DNA of 64,000 bases, from the NCBI RefSeq assembly GCF_965363235.1, contig NC_134851.1, forward strand, positions 21,232,347 through 21,296,346, in the 5' to 3' direction. Source of the stretch: Mytilus galloprovincialis. Its lineage: Eukaryota > Mollusca > Bivalvia > Mytilida > Mytilidae. The stretch's first letter is position 1. Each line of letters starts with the position of its first letter. The position numbers were made by a program, and so were the translations under genes. Under the pieces are notes generated by a model. That model saw only the letters and a list, made by a program, of their open reading frames with translations. It was not told the DNA's origin and did no database searches. Of the stretch, positions 20,122-32,089 are shown piece after piece.

Positions 20122-20395
20122 TGTCGCGAACCGCGATTTATATTCTTTTCATTTTCAATGTGCTCCATACTTATTATTATGTAATTTGTTCATTGTATTC
20201 ATAACTCCGTTAATTGTCTATTATTTATGTAATTTATTCACGTGGCATATCTTCAACGGAGAAACGGAGTTGTATTTTGTTTAAAAGAAAAAGATTTGTA
20301 ATTTGAAATTAGAGTAAAAATAAATGTTATACAGTGATTATGAGTTGTGTCTTAAATAAATTCCAATGATTGTGTTGACAAGGACTTACGCAACA
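20122..20395 (+). repeat. 3' LTR
   Basis: 274 bp, TGTCGCGAACC...ACGCAACA, identical by eye to the 5' LTR apart from bases 6-7. Preceded by a short purine-containing stretch (GGGTCGAGAG) that may act as polypurine tract. The AGACC target copy follows at 20396-20400. Confidence 0.95.
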
Positions 20396-21848
20396 AGACC
20401 TATATAGCATGTACATAGTAAACTGAAGAACACCTTATGATCATCCCATCACATTTAATACAAGCCATATATAAATATTTCTTTACAATTTTAGTTAAAA
20501 GTGAACAAAGTTACAATTGAAGAAGAAGACTAGATCACCTGAAAAGAGGAAATGGAGTTGGCATTCAAATTCATCGCAAGATCTCTCAGACACCTCTGTG
20601 GTAAAAAGATTAGCACAGGAAAAAAAATTATTTACTGAACAAGTTGAAAGTCAACATGTAGGACAATTATTGGTTGATCTGCATTCAAAGAAAGAGAAAC
20701 TCACTGATAGTAATAACAATTATTATATGCCAGGCATGATAGTTGATTGGACATTGGTAAGGATTTTTAATGCCCAACCAGTGATAGTAGAGGAGATTAT
20801 GTCATTTGGTCTGTGTGTGCTTTTGCCCTTCCGTATGTTTGTTCGTTCGTTCGTCTGTCCTGCTTTAGGTTAAAGGTTTTGGTGAAGGTAGTTTTTGATG
20901 AAGTTGAAGTCCCATCAACTTAAAACTTAGTATACATGTTCCCTATGATATGATGTTTCTTATTTTAATGCCAAATTAGAGTGTTTACCCCAATTGCACG
21001 CTCCATTGAACATAGAAAATGATAGTGCAAGTGAGGCATCCGTATACATGGGACACATTATTGTTTATTGTGTATTTCTGAATTACTGCAATTGGCTTAT
21101 TTTTGTGAACTATTTTTTTTTTGTTTGTTTAGCCTTTTCTTACTAATTTCCCAAACAATATTTCTTGTTTACCAGCCCGAGCAAATTGCACATAGAATTT
21201 TGTCTTAGTTAACCATTTCAAGCACTTTTCACAAGGATTTATTTCCTAATTTTCTGATTTTCTGACTTTATTGGTGTTTTTATATAAAATAAAATCCAAA
21301 TTTTCTCAAAACCAAAGTAAGAAAAATATTTAACTACAACGAAAATAAAAAACAGAAATTCTCCTATTAAAATGTCAAAACCCAAAGCTCAAACACATCA
21401 AAGAAATGGAAAACAGGAAGAAGTCATATTCCGGATTTATAGTTCAGTCAATCTAAGACCCTAACCTTGCAGTAATTGCCACAGAAGATTTTTAAGTTAT
21501 ACCCCAAATATACACAGAAAAAAGTCAAACTAAATCTAACTTGAGGAAAACTTAAAAAATCATTATTTTAAAAATTCCTATGGAGATTTGCAAGGAAATG
21601 GAAGATAACTCTGGAAAAAAGGCAGACATATCAATAATAAATGTTACAGAATTATAACTCGACCGCTTTTATTCAACAGAATGCATTGATTTTTCATATT
21701 TTTGCCGTCTTTAATAATAAACCTCGCAACTGATATAAAAATGATTAAATTTGTAGAAGACACCCGAGCTACTGTAAATTGACAAAGTACCATCATATAA
21801 TGTCAAAGTACCATCGTATAATGTCAAAGTACCATCGTATAATGTCAA
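20396..21848 (+). repeat. Tandem unit R2, right part
   Basis: Collinear with 11093-12550 of R1 at high identity with small indels. It contains the second exon-like segment (20495-20756) and ends with three units of the 21-bp minisatellite (21779-21848), after which it runs into an unrelated repeat. Confidence 0.9.
20495..20756 (+). pseudogene. Exon-like segment, copy 2 (broken)
   Basis: Same acceptor (TTTCTTTACAATTTTAG) and donor (ACATTG|GTAAGG) as copy 1. A short deletion after EEED creates a stop and frame loss. The rest stays open: SPEKRKWSWHSNSSQDLSDT, RLAQEKKLFTEQVESQHVGQ and KKEKLTDSNNNYYMPGMIVD. The open frame beyond 20756 (SFGLCVLLPFRMFVRSFVCP) is read-through of intron-like repeat. 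Function unknown. Confidence 0.5.
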
Positions 21849-22080
21849 ATATGTAGGAAATGGTGGATTTGTTTTATAGCTAGTTAATCATCTCACTTGT
21901 ATGAGTCACATAAAATTCCATTATATTTGACAACAATGTCATACTTTTGTGAACATAGCAAACAGGTTCAATGTTGAAGGCTATATGGTGACCTATAGTT
22001 GTTAATTTCTGTGTCATATGGTCTCCATGTGGCGATTTGTCTCATTGGCAATCATACCACAACTTCTTTTTAATATAAAA
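21849..22080 (+). repeat. Interspersed repeat fragments
   Basis: 21853-21950 is a diverged 'GGTGGATTTG..TTTTATAGCTAGTTAATC' copy related to 1670-1760. 21975-22075 is the tail of the family ending TGTCTCATTGGCAATCATACCACA, which is fuller at 30240-30505 and 60975-61730. Confidence 0.7.
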
Positions 22081-22299
22081 GGTAAACATGTCAAATGTTA
22101 GGGTAAAGAAGTCAACATTGTTTTATGATCTAAATCTCTATAAAAACAAACAACTTTGTCAGTAAAGAAAAGAATATGGCATATATATATAACAAAGAAT
22201 AGTAGCAAAAAAAAAAACAAACAGAAAAGAGTTATCTTCCTTTGTATGTCACTGTAGTTGAACCAAATTCAAATCTCTGCCTTCGAATGATTATTGAAT

Positions 22300-22480
22300 T
22301 GCTCATATGCGGACCCAGGGGGGCTGGGGGGGGGGGGGGGGGGGGGGGGCGGCCCCTCTTTTGTGGCAAAAATTTGATTGATTATATAGCGATTCACTGA
22401 AGTGTGACTGGAGCAGCCCCCCCCTTAGGTCAGTCAGCGCCCTCCCCCCTTACAAACAGTTCTGGATCCGCCACTGTTGC
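22300..22480. repeat. G-tract interspersed repeat
   Basis: Starts GCGGACCCAGGGGGGCTGG, continues in a run of about 25 G and ends GTTCTGGATCCGCCACTG with C-runs. This matches a mussel repeat whose copies carry G/C tracts of variable length. The tract could form a G-quadruplex and its length may be unreliable in an assembly. Confidence 0.6.
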
Positions 22481-25025
22481 TATTTCAATGTTGAGGATCA
22501 TCTCTAAATTGAATGTCAAGATGCCAATCTTTATATTTTAGTGCTCACAAGCCTAGTTTATTGCAGCGTAACAGAAATGTTATAAAGTATTTTTAGTGAG
22601 TTTATGTTAAAGAGAGGTGATATATGCCCTGCATATCAAAGAGAAATTTAAACTTGTAAGTCAAAAATAAATTTTAAGTACTTTTGGTGAGTATATGCAA
22701 AAGAAGAGAATGATCCAAAACAGAAACTCGAACTTGTAAATTGAATAAAAAAACTAAAAACATCCAGGACAAAAAAATGAATAAACATAGAACTCAAACA
22801 ACAGTACTAAAAACACAACATAGAATATAAAAGACTGAACAAAATGAATCCTGCTCAACATGTGGCACCCATTGTGTTGAAAATGCAGTCATACAGATTT
22901 ATAAATTTAAAAAAACTATAGTTTATATTGTAGAATGCCATAACCATGTTGGTTATTTCAAAGACGTATTTTGACAAGATTAAAAACAATGAGCCATTGG
23001 GCGAAGAGGATAAAGGAAAGATTTATTTTAGTTGTTTTATGATTTTATGATTGGGAAAAGAGGATAAAGGAAAGATTTATTTTAGTTGGTTTTATGATTT
23101 TATGATGGAAAGTCAACGTTCAAATCTCATAAAGTTATTACTTAGTTTAAACAATACATCAGATTTTAGAAGTAAAGAAGTTACGACATGAACAATATAT
23201 GTATATTAAACAGAATATTTTCAGTGGAAAGTAATGAAGAATATATTATGAGGCCAGTATGCATTGAAAACAGATTGAGCTATCTACAAGTTTATGTATA
23301 TTTTAATAATACATACATATGGAGATATTTTGTCAGCGGAAAATTATGATGATGTAATATGGCTGCCCGTATTGAAAACAGATTGTGTTATCTTCAAGTT
23401 TGTAAATCCTTGTTATAGTGGAAGAGAGTTGTTATTCTATTAATGAGTTGTGATGTAAATAAAAAGTGGTTTGATATAATTTGCTGTAGATTTATATATA
23501 TCTTTAAGTATCAACATTTCAGCGTCCATCACTTCTTTTAAAAACAATTTGTTATATTATAACAATCTATGTTTCACATTAAAGTGTGTGTATAAGAAGA
23601 TCAATATATAGTTTAGAGTTGCTTGGTAAACATCTGTCTTTGTCTGTTATCCTTGACCTTCAAAAATCTTCTCTGAAACTACTGGGTCAAATTTGACCAG
23701 ACTCTGCCACAATCATCATTGTGGTATATTGTTGAAAAAATGTGACAGAGGAAAGAGGAATAAAAAGAACATAGGGCTAAAATTCAAGATATGAGTATTA
23801 TTGAAGAGCAAGAATGTTCAGAATGTTTTTGTCTACCTTATTTTCAATTATGTCAAAAGTGCCAGAGAACTTCATGAAGAATTTATGACCCTCAGATAAG
23901 GAACTTAAGCAGCTTTTCAAATTTTTGCCTATTATCTCATAAAATTATAATAGATGGATAGAAAACACAAAGAACAAAAATTATCAGCAAGTGAATAATT
24001 ACACAAATCAACGGCCAAAATCTTCAGTCAATTCTTTGTGAGAATGATTGCCTTACAATATCGATTTCATTTTTTTTTTTTTTTTTGCTTTTTAGCTCAC
24101 CATCACTTGGCATCCGTCATCTTGGTCGTCTGACGTCGTCTCCTGTCGTTATCCTCTGTCTTCTTCATCTGTCGTCATCACAAACTATTCAAAAAATGTT
24201 TTCCTCTGAAACCACTGGACATTCTACCTTCAAACTTTAAGTAAATGTAAACTATAAATTTGTCCTAGTACTACTTCAGAGTAATCCCTGCACTTAAGCG
24301 TGAAATTAATAAACAAACACTTATAAAATGAAACCCTTGCCAATACATTTTATCATACAATAAATGTTTAAGTGCTAGTTTCACTCTGGATAAATACAAT
24401 GTACATGTACATGTAACACTGAAATAAGAGACGCATGTACATGTACAGTTAAGATGGGGTCAGAAATTTTAATTCAATTGTATATATAGATGGCTGTTCG
24501 TGTAACAGGATTTTAAGGTGCATGTGTATGTGTATATTTGTATGTGTTTATTTTTTTGTTTTTTTTTCTTCAATTGTATGAATGCATGTACCTGTGTTGG
24601 TCAAAATGCTCTGTTGTTATTGTGGGTTTTTTTGTTTCTTTTTTCGTTACTTTATTTTCTTTTATTTAGCATGGTGATTATAAATTAGCATGTTGACTAT
24701 TATTATATGCTATTCTTTGGTATACATCTTCTCTCGTAAAAATGAACAATACACAAATTTAAAATTAAAACGTGCAAATAGAGGTACAAAATGAAGTTTC
24801 ACAGAACTTTTTTGATATATCTTTCAGTTTTACTTTAGCACAAAAATATTTGCTCATTTTATTTATACTATGATGCTCTCGACACTTTTTTTGTGGGGGG
24901 TTGGGGGTAACTCTAAGTAAAAAATTGAAACATTGGGAAAACACTTTTACATATAGATGCACATGTGTATGGTTTGTTCATACTGCTTGGATATATTGGG
25001 CTTATAGATATTTATATTTATTATT
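22481..25025. other. Non-coding DNA with small local duplications
   Basis: No convincing gene. A ~50-bp tandem duplication lies at 22995-23105 (AGAGGATAAAGGAAAGATTT twice), a diverged ~115-bp duplication at 23215-23405 (GTATTGAAAACAGATTG-type core), and ACATGTACATGTACATGTA near 24400. 23610-23700 and 24090-24250 share a segment (CATCTGTC..., TCTCTGAAACTACTGG / CCTCTGAAACCACTGG) that looks like a dispersed repeat. The 65- and 87-codon frames here are chance. Confidence 0.5.
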
Positions 25026-25940
25026 AGGTCTTTCCACTTTTCTGTGGAAAGACCTATTGTTTTTCTTCTGATTATTTTTTTTTTCTTCCGCCAAATTTTG
25101 TTCTTGCGATAAACATTTGTTTCGCAATATGTCGCTTAGATATTTAATATATGATATCGAACAGTTTATGCGCTTTTGAAATTTACCCTGCGTAACCGAA
25201 TACTTTTCTTTGTAGGAGTTATCTCCCCAAACACTGTTTTCCTTGTGTCCACAACTCCTTCGCAACCGTAAAAGATTACGACAAATTTATTTTATAAAAT
25301 TGCTCGTTATATCCTTCGCATGATTTGTCCAATTTCGACCGAAGCAATATGAACGCTCCATATGAGAGTTATTTCCCTTTTTGTATTTGAAATTTTGAAA
25401 TGTATTTTAAACTGGAACACCATAAATGATAGAGACCTAGGATCTTTTGATTTGAGGTCCTTGGTCCAAAAAAATGAAAATTAGGTCAAGGTCAAAGGTC
25501 AAGGTCATATTCTAATTTTTCAATTTGTCTTATTTTCACTCATTTTCATTAACCTTATAAGATATCGACAAATTATTTTGTATAAATTGTTAGTTGCGAC
25601 ATGTGGTAACTAAATAATTTTAGTTGAAAGGGTGCGTAAACAATGAATGGGAGTTTTAGCCCCTATCATATCTTAAATTATGTTTAAAGTGATATAACTT
25701 ATTAACCATACATATTAGAGACTAGGGTCTTTTGATTTGAAATCCTCAGTTTGTGACCTTGAAATTGAGGTCAAGGTCATAGGTTAATTTGACGTTCTAG
25801 ATTTTGACCTTTGCTTTAAATTCATATCTATACATCATAAAGCCATATGAACTGACATTTTAGAATGATTTTTTATATTTTAATATCAAAATAGATATTA
25901 ACTGGTGGAAAGACCTTCAATTGTTCTCTGAACAATTGGT
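25026..25940. mobile_element. Hairpin-ended DNA element (GGTCTTTCCAC ends)
   Basis: Begins with a 30-bp palindrome (25026-25055, AGGTCTTTCCAC ... GTGGAAAGACCT) and ends with GTGGAAAGACCT at 25905-25916 followed by a small CAATTGTTC/GAACAATTG hairpin. Interior AT-rich, without a transposase. I recognise this as a repeat type common in bivalves. A fragment of the end (CCTGTGGAAAGACG) lies at 46920. It abuts the 5' side of the LINE at 25985. Confidence 0.65.
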
Positions 25941-25984
25941 TTTTAATTATTTAAGTTATTCTTATTTAACCACTTGATAATATT

Positions 25985-28900
25985 ATGTCGACTATAACTA
26001 TTGGTAGTGTAAACTGCAGGGGTTTATCAGAAACAGTCAAAAGAATTGATATATTTACAAAATATAAGGACTTATATGATATAATTATATTAGTAGACAC
26101 CCATAGCACATCTGAAAAAAAGAAAAACAATGGCTGCATGAATGGGGATATGTGGGGGAATTTAGTTCTTTTTCTAGTAAAAGTAGAGGGGTAGCTGTTC
26201 TTTTCAGAAATAGTTTTGAATTTAAAATCCATGGGGAAACTATAGACTTGTCCGGTAATTTTGTTATATTAGATATCACCATTCAGGACTATCGTATAAC
26301 TTTGGCAGCAATATATGGACCGAATAATGATGACCCAGTCTTTTTTGAGAACATAAAACACAAAATATCCCACTTTGGCAACTCGTCAATTGTAGTGGTG
26401 GGTGATTGGAATGTTGCTCAAGATTATGAGATGGACACATTATATTATAGAAAGGAAAATAACCCCCAGTCAAAAGCTAAGATACATGAGGTTATGCATG
26501 ACCTTGATTTACTAGATATATGTATATGGCGCCTGCAACACCCTTTTGAAAAGAGGTACTCATGGCGGGGTCCAAATCGCAAACAAAGTCGTTTGGACTA
26601 CTTCATGATTACCTCTGATATAGAAGCATTTGTAATTTCATCAGATATAGGAATAAGTTATAGATCGGATCATTCTCCAGTACTTATTAATTTAAAATTT
26701 TCAAACCAGACTAGAGGGAAGGGTACATGGAAATTTAATAACAGTCTTTTGAAGGAAACTGAGTTTATTGAAAAAGTTAAAGGGGATATCAAAACTGTCA
26801 TTGAAGAATATGAGTCTGATCCATCTATTGATATTGAGACAGAGGATAAACAGTTTAATATAAGCTACATGTATCAGCTTTTATGGGATATGATTAAGAA
26901 GAAAGTTCGTGGATCTGCAATCTCATTTTCTGGTATAGATGGATTCACTGTTTTATAAATTTTTTTGGAATGATATTAAATTACCACTAGTAAGATGTTT
27001 AAATGAGGCTTTAGAGTATGGAAAGTTCTCTATCACTCAAAGACAGGGACTCATTACCTGTATACCAAAGGAGGGTAAGTCAAAGTTTTATCTTAAGAAC
27101 TGGCGACCTATCACACTGCTGTGTGTAGACTAAAAGGTAGCTACAGCCAGTCTAGCAAATAGATTTAAAAAGGTCTTGGTAAACATAATTAGTCAAACAC
27201 AAAAAGGTTTTCTTAAAGGTAGGTATATTGGGGAATGCACTAAATTTATTTATGATTTGATGGAAAAGATGGAAGAAGACGACATTCCTGGACTTTTACT
27301 TTTAGTCGATTTTGAAAAAGCTTTCGACACAGTCGAATGGTCTTTTTATATATGAGGCTTTGCAGTTTTATGGCTTTGACCATACATTTGTAATTGGATT
27401 AAGGCTTGATACTGTGATGCTTCTAGTGCAGTGTTAAATAATGGTTATATTTCAGAATTTTTTTCATTAAAAAGGGGGGTCCGTCAAGGGGGATCCTCTG
27501 TCTCCTTACCTATTTATTTTAGTGCTAGAATTACTAAGTGCAGCTATTAAAAATGACCCTGATGTTGCGGGCGTAACAATTAATAACTCTGAATTTCTGT
27601 TGAGTCAATACGCTGATGATTCTTCCGTAGTCCTGGATGGTGACCAAAAATCCCTAAATCAGTGTTTATACTTGTTTGATAAATTTTCAGAATGTGCTGG
27701 ACTTAGGTGTAATGTTGACAAAACCGAAGCCGTATGGATTGGGTCAAAAAAGGGTAGTATGGAAAAACTTTTCCCAGAAAAAAATCTTGTATGGAACCAT
27801 TCTGGGAGGTTTAAACTACTAGGTATATGGTTTGAGCTTGCTAAAATGGATAAAACTCTATGTAATTTTACAGCCAAGATAAATGTCATTACTCAATACA
27901 TGGGCTTATAGAGAACTAACATATATTGGGAGGGTTGTAGTTATTTTAAAAGACTTTAGCAATTCCCATTTTGGTTCAAGTTCTGACTGTCCTTCCTAAC
28001 CCCCCAGAAGGGGTTTTGAGGGAGATTCAGAATATATTTTTTAACTTCTTATGGAAAGGAAAACCTGATCAAGTGAAAAGGGCAGTGATAATGTCCGAAC
28101 ACTGTGATGGTGATCTTAAGATGCCTAATATTTATTAGTTTTGCTATAGTGTAAAAATGTCTTGGCTGTATAAATTATTAGATCCCCAAAATTACTCTCC
28201 TTGGAAAGTCTTGCTACTTAGTTATATACAAAAATTTGGGGGGGGGGACAAGATTTTACAGTCAAGAAGATTTACTTTATTTAGCAGAAAAAGTTAATCC
28301 ATTTTGGCATAATATCCTGCTAAATTTTTAAGTTAAAAAATAAGCTTCAAGCTGAAAACAATACTGAAATTTTGACCCAGTCCATATGGCTGAATCCGAA
28401 TATCAAAATGGATGGCAAGATGATTTTGAGGTTCAAATATGTTAAAAATAGTATATTCTTCATTGATGATCTGATGTCAGATAATAATACATTATTCTCA
28501 TATGATGAATTTTAAAAAAAAGTATGATATCAATACTAATTTTGTAGAATTTTATAGTATTTTAAGTGCGATTCCAAAAAGATGGAAAAGTATAATAGAA
28601 GGTAGTTCAAAACTGGAAATTATTGAAAATAAATTAATAGATAAAGTTAAAAAGGAACCAAAATCTTGTAAATTTTTCTATACATTATTTTTGGAGGATA
28701 ATAAAGTATTATCTTTATCTTCCCGTGAAAAATGGGAAAGAGATTTAAATATGCAGATTGAAGATTGGAATGCTATTTATTCCATACCCTTCATTATAAC
28801 CAGAAACTCGTTTTTGCAAAACTTTCAATTTAAGATTGTTCATAGGATTCTACCATGTTATTCATTTTTATTGAAATGTAAATTAAAAGAAACTGAACTT

Positions 28901-29275
28901 TGTACTTTTTGTTCAGAATTTAAAGAAAATATTTTTCACATTTTTTGGGAATGTAATGTATCACAAAACTTCTGGCTATCCGTTATAGATTGGATTAAAA
29001 ATTATGGCATTCTCCTGCCTTTCAGTGCAAAAGAAGTCATGTTAGGTGTGTCTGAGGATTTTGTTAACAGTAAAACAGTTAACAATATTTTGTTGTTATT
29101 CAAATATTATATATACAAATGTAGATGTCAGAACATATCCCCCACAAAATATGGTGGGGTAGAATATTTAAAATATTGGATTAATATAGAAAAATACTCT
29201 GTATGTTTCTTAACCCCTGTACAAAAAGTAAAAATGGATCAGAAATGGCATATGTTAGAAGCAGCTTTTATTTAA
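25985..29275 (+). pseudogene. L1/Tx1-like LINE ORF2 relic with internal deletion
   Basis: Endonuclease: MSTITIGSVNCRGLSETVKR then, one frameshift later at ~26152, GVAVLFRNS, LAAIYGPNNDDPVFF, VVVGDWNVAQDYEMD, SWRGPNRKQSRLDYF and YRSDHSPVLINL, with catalytic Asp/Asn/His present. It then runs SAISFSGIDGFTVLFYKFF, jumping in frame from just after the endonuclease to the reverse transcriptase, so the usual linker is deleted. RT blocks: GKFSITQRQGLITCIPKEGK, NWRPITLL, LLLVDFEKAFDTVEW, RGVRQG.DPLSPYLF (frameshifted), LSQYADDSSVVLDGD. The C-terminus 28502-29275 has a CCHC-type zf-RVT domain (FKIVHRILPCYSFLLKCKL, CTFCSEFKENIFHIFWEC). Frameshifts and stops at about 26150, 27130, 27350, 27490 and 27910-28500 make it dead. 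Confidence 0.88.
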
Positions 29276-29867
29276 TTTATTTGATTAATTTACAAAATCT
29301 TTTTGTAATATTTATATATATATCTTATTATATCCATATGACTTAATTGATTTATCAAGTATTACTTTATTTTTAAAATGTGTATCGAATACTGTAGTAT
29401 GTAGTTTCACATGTTTCATCATCAAAAATAAAATAATTACAAAAACTTTAAGTAAATGTTCCTTCGGGTATCTTGTTTAAAAATTGTATATACAGTTTTG
29501 ATCCATCAACAAACATGCTCGCCATAGCTAAACATTGAACATAGGAGTAAAATGCAGTTTTTGGCTTATATCTAAAAAAATAAAGCTTTTAGAGCAAATC
29601 GGACAAGAGTTAAAATTGTTCAATTGGTCAAGATCTATTAGCCCTGAAATTTTCAGATAAAGCGAACAACCCATTGTTGGATTGCTGCTGCTAAATTTGT
29701 AAATTGCAGGTTTTTGTTAATATCTTGTCATGTTTAGAAATTTTAGCATTACATTTATAGTTCATCTAAGGACACTCAAAGAATTGATGCAAAATTTCTC
29801 CACATGCAGAGATCATGAGAAGCTCTGTACAATTGACATGACAATTTGTTCTTATATTTATATCATA
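29276..29867. other. LINE 3' region and unannotated DNA
   Basis: AT-rich DNA after the LINE stop codon, possibly its 3' UTR to about 29440 (AAAATAAAATAATTACAAAA). No poly(A)-like tail with target duplication could be fixed. Nothing else recognised. Confidence 0.4.
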
Positions 29868-29897
29868 CTAGAACACACCCGCGAAATCGCGGGCATT

Positions 29898-30300
29898 CAG
29901 AGCGGAGTTAAAAGTATGTAAAGTGTTGTTAGAAGTTTTATACCTTCTCCTTCATTTCCAAAATTCCCAATTTTTGGTTTTCTATCAATTTCAATATGAA
30001 CATACATTTAGTATGTTATGAACATTTAAGTAAGGAGCCTGTAGTTCAGTGGTTGTCGTTTGTTTGTGTGTTACATAGTTGTTTTTCGTTCCTTTTTTTC
30101 AGAGCGGAGTTAAAAGTATGTAAAGTGCTGTTAGAAGTTTTATACCTTCTCCTTCATTTCCAAAATTCCCAATTTTTGGTTTTCTATCAATTTCAATATG
30201 AACATACATTTAGTATGTTATGAACATTTAAGTAAGGAGCCTGTAGTTCAGTGGTTGTCGTTTGTTTGTGTGTTACATAGTTGTTTTTCGTTCCTTTTTT
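29898..30300 (+). repeat. 202-bp direct tandem duplication
   Basis: The segment starting CAGAGCGGAGTTAAAAGT at 29898 starts again at 30100 and is almost identical through GTAGTTCAGTGGTTGTCG and TTTTTCGTTCCTTTTT. The junction at 30095 is a T-run. Few differences, so recent. Confidence 0.9.
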
Positions 30301-30510
30301 GTACATAAATAAGGCCGCTAGTTTTCTCGTTTGAATTTTTTTACATCGTCATTTCGGGGCCTTTTAAAGCTGAGTATGCGGTATGGGCTTTCCTCGTTGT
30401 TGAAGGCCGTACGGTGACCTATAGTCGTTAATTTCTGTGTCATTTTGGTCTCTTGTGGAGAGTTGTCTCAACATGGCAATCATACCACATCTTTTTTTTT
30501 GTAATCAATG
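30240..30510 (+). repeat. Interspersed repeat, ATTGGCAATCATACCAC family
   Basis: Contains AAGGCCGCTAGTTTTCTCGT, GGCCGTACGGTGACCTATAG, TTTGGTCTCTTGTGGAGAGT and GGCAATCATACCACATC. Same family as 44030-44400 (-), 48960-49750 (-), 60975-61730 (+) and shorter pieces. Confidence 0.85.
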
Positions 30511-30675
30511 AATTTTGTAAAATATTTAATGAATGGAGAATTTCAGAAAAGGTATCAAAAGTTCACATGAATAATTTTAGCGGCGCTTATCTGTATATTA
30601 CTATATAAATAAAGTGTATTTACTTTCAATTCTTAGTTTAGTAATCGATCCATGGTGGTCAATTGACATAGTATA

Positions 30676-32085
30676 CAGACCCTCTCCATTTAATAAACTG
30701 TTAACAGAATTAAAATACACTTTATTCGTACTATTTGTTTGTTCAAAGTATACAGAAAAACGCAAACCGGAAGTATAATCTGACTTAAATTTTCGTCCAA
30801 TGACGGGACAATATCCGGATGCCTTTTTCTCGTTTTTCTCCCAAAATAACTCAATCTGAATAATCATATGAATGGATGACAAATGCGACTATGCACTGTA
30901 CATATAGGACACAGAGTCGTGTTGATTAATTTATTGTGGAAAGAAGAGAAGCGACACCAAACATGAGGTCTTCTCGTTTAATAGTATAGATAAGCAAATC
31001 GACTCCACACTCTGATAAGTATTGTATACTCTGTCAAATGAAAATCTAAAGTGATCATATTTCTGTTCTTCAGTCATCATATTGAACCCAACACGTTAAA
31101 GGTATACAACTGCAATTGTGGAGTTGTTCGATCAGATTTTCTATTTTTCTAACATGTATTTTTGAGTTATGAAAGTCTTCCATTTTTGTGTTATTTACTC
31201 CACTTATCCAAGGTTGTCTTAAAGTATAGATAAAAACTGCTTCACCTGGTAGACCCGTCATCGTGCTCATGTAAGTGCAAATCCAGTGATTAGTCTATTA
31301 TTGTGGTTCATATTTGGGGGGAAGGAAGGAGAGATAGTGGTTACAACGATTGGAATATACACGTTGTCATGTCTGAACCATTTATGCCGCAACGTCTATC
31401 CAACTCATGACGGCATCTTTCAAAGGTAACAAAAGGTATCAAACCCAATTGAAGTTAAGAGTAGCAAACGAACTGGTTTTAGTGTTCATTGTTTATATTT
31501 CTGTAATATTCTTGATATACGAAATGAACGACCATATACATACTTCTAGACAAACTACGTACATTCATCTACAATTGAAGACAATTTCAAGCTATGACTA
31601 TGTCTTATGACTTCCAGTTTGATCGATTTTTGAAGTGATTTATTCTTTAAGCTGTAAAAGTAATTATTGACCATTTGTTTGAGGATGATTCGTGCTTGTT
31701 ATATTTTCATTCATTTTGCAAAGATCATTTCGTTATGTAATGGGAGCTGTTCTCAGAACCAAAATGTGTGGCCATTGTTTTATAATACTGAAATGAAGAC
31801 AGTGTCATGTAGCTGACACTGTTCATGATACGTCAGTTGTATTGATAAGAAATCAGTAAATATATATGAAGTATTGTAAATAAAAAACATATTGTAATAA
31901 TTTGACCTTTCTTAATTTAGTAACACATTTAGTATTGGGATGCCATTTTACAGTATATTTACAAATGTACAAACTTTAATAATCAATTCTTTTCTGGTAA
32001 TGACTTCTTTAGACATGCACTTCGGCAAATTCACCTTAACTCGTGTATGTATCCTGTAATTGTATATATAGAGTAAATCGTCGTA
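30676..32085. other. Unannotated DNA with two weak minus-strand frames
   Basis: Minus-strand frames at 30676-30882 (MSSIHMIIQIELFWEKNEKK, SGLRFSVYFEQTNSTNKVYF) and 31070-31270 (GLPGEAVFIYTLRQPWISGV, CSCIPLTCWVQYDD) read somewhat like coding DNA. They have no recognised family, and the first runs into repeat sequence at its C-terminus. They may be remnants of host exons. Nothing else recognised. Confidence 0.25.
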
Positions 32086-32089
32086 ACTT

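Larger units (their letters stand above)
13093..20395 (+). mobile_element. BEL/Pao-type LTR retrotransposon, 7.3 kb, recent
   Basis: Complete structure: AGACC target duplication (13088-13092 and 20396-20400), 274-bp LTRs beginning TG and ending CA, a primer-binding-site candidate, gag-pol in the order zinc-knuckle gag, protease, reverse transcriptase, RNase H, integrase, and an extra ORF before the 3' LTR. The domain order and the VDNL-type catalytic box are those of BEL/Pao (Pao peptidase A17/RT type). The LTRs differ at only about two positions by eye, so the insertion is young. The empty site is preserved in R1. Two single-base frame losses break the integrase; whether they are real or assembly errors is open. 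Confidence 0.95.
29868..30675 (-). repeat. Inverted relative of the R-unit head, split by insertions
   Basis: The minus strand of 29868-29960 (ACTAGAACACACCCGCGAAATCGCGGG...) matches the 10985-11010 region of R1, and the minus strand of 30535-30675 matches 10490-10720, so one element in reverse orientation frames this stretch. Between them lie a tandem duplication and another interspersed repeat. Confidence 0.65.

Noticed and set aside
30601-30882. 93-codon minus-strand ORF as a complete gene
   Set aside because: Its C-terminal third (IDHHGSITKL...) is translation of the repeat whose head is at 10490.
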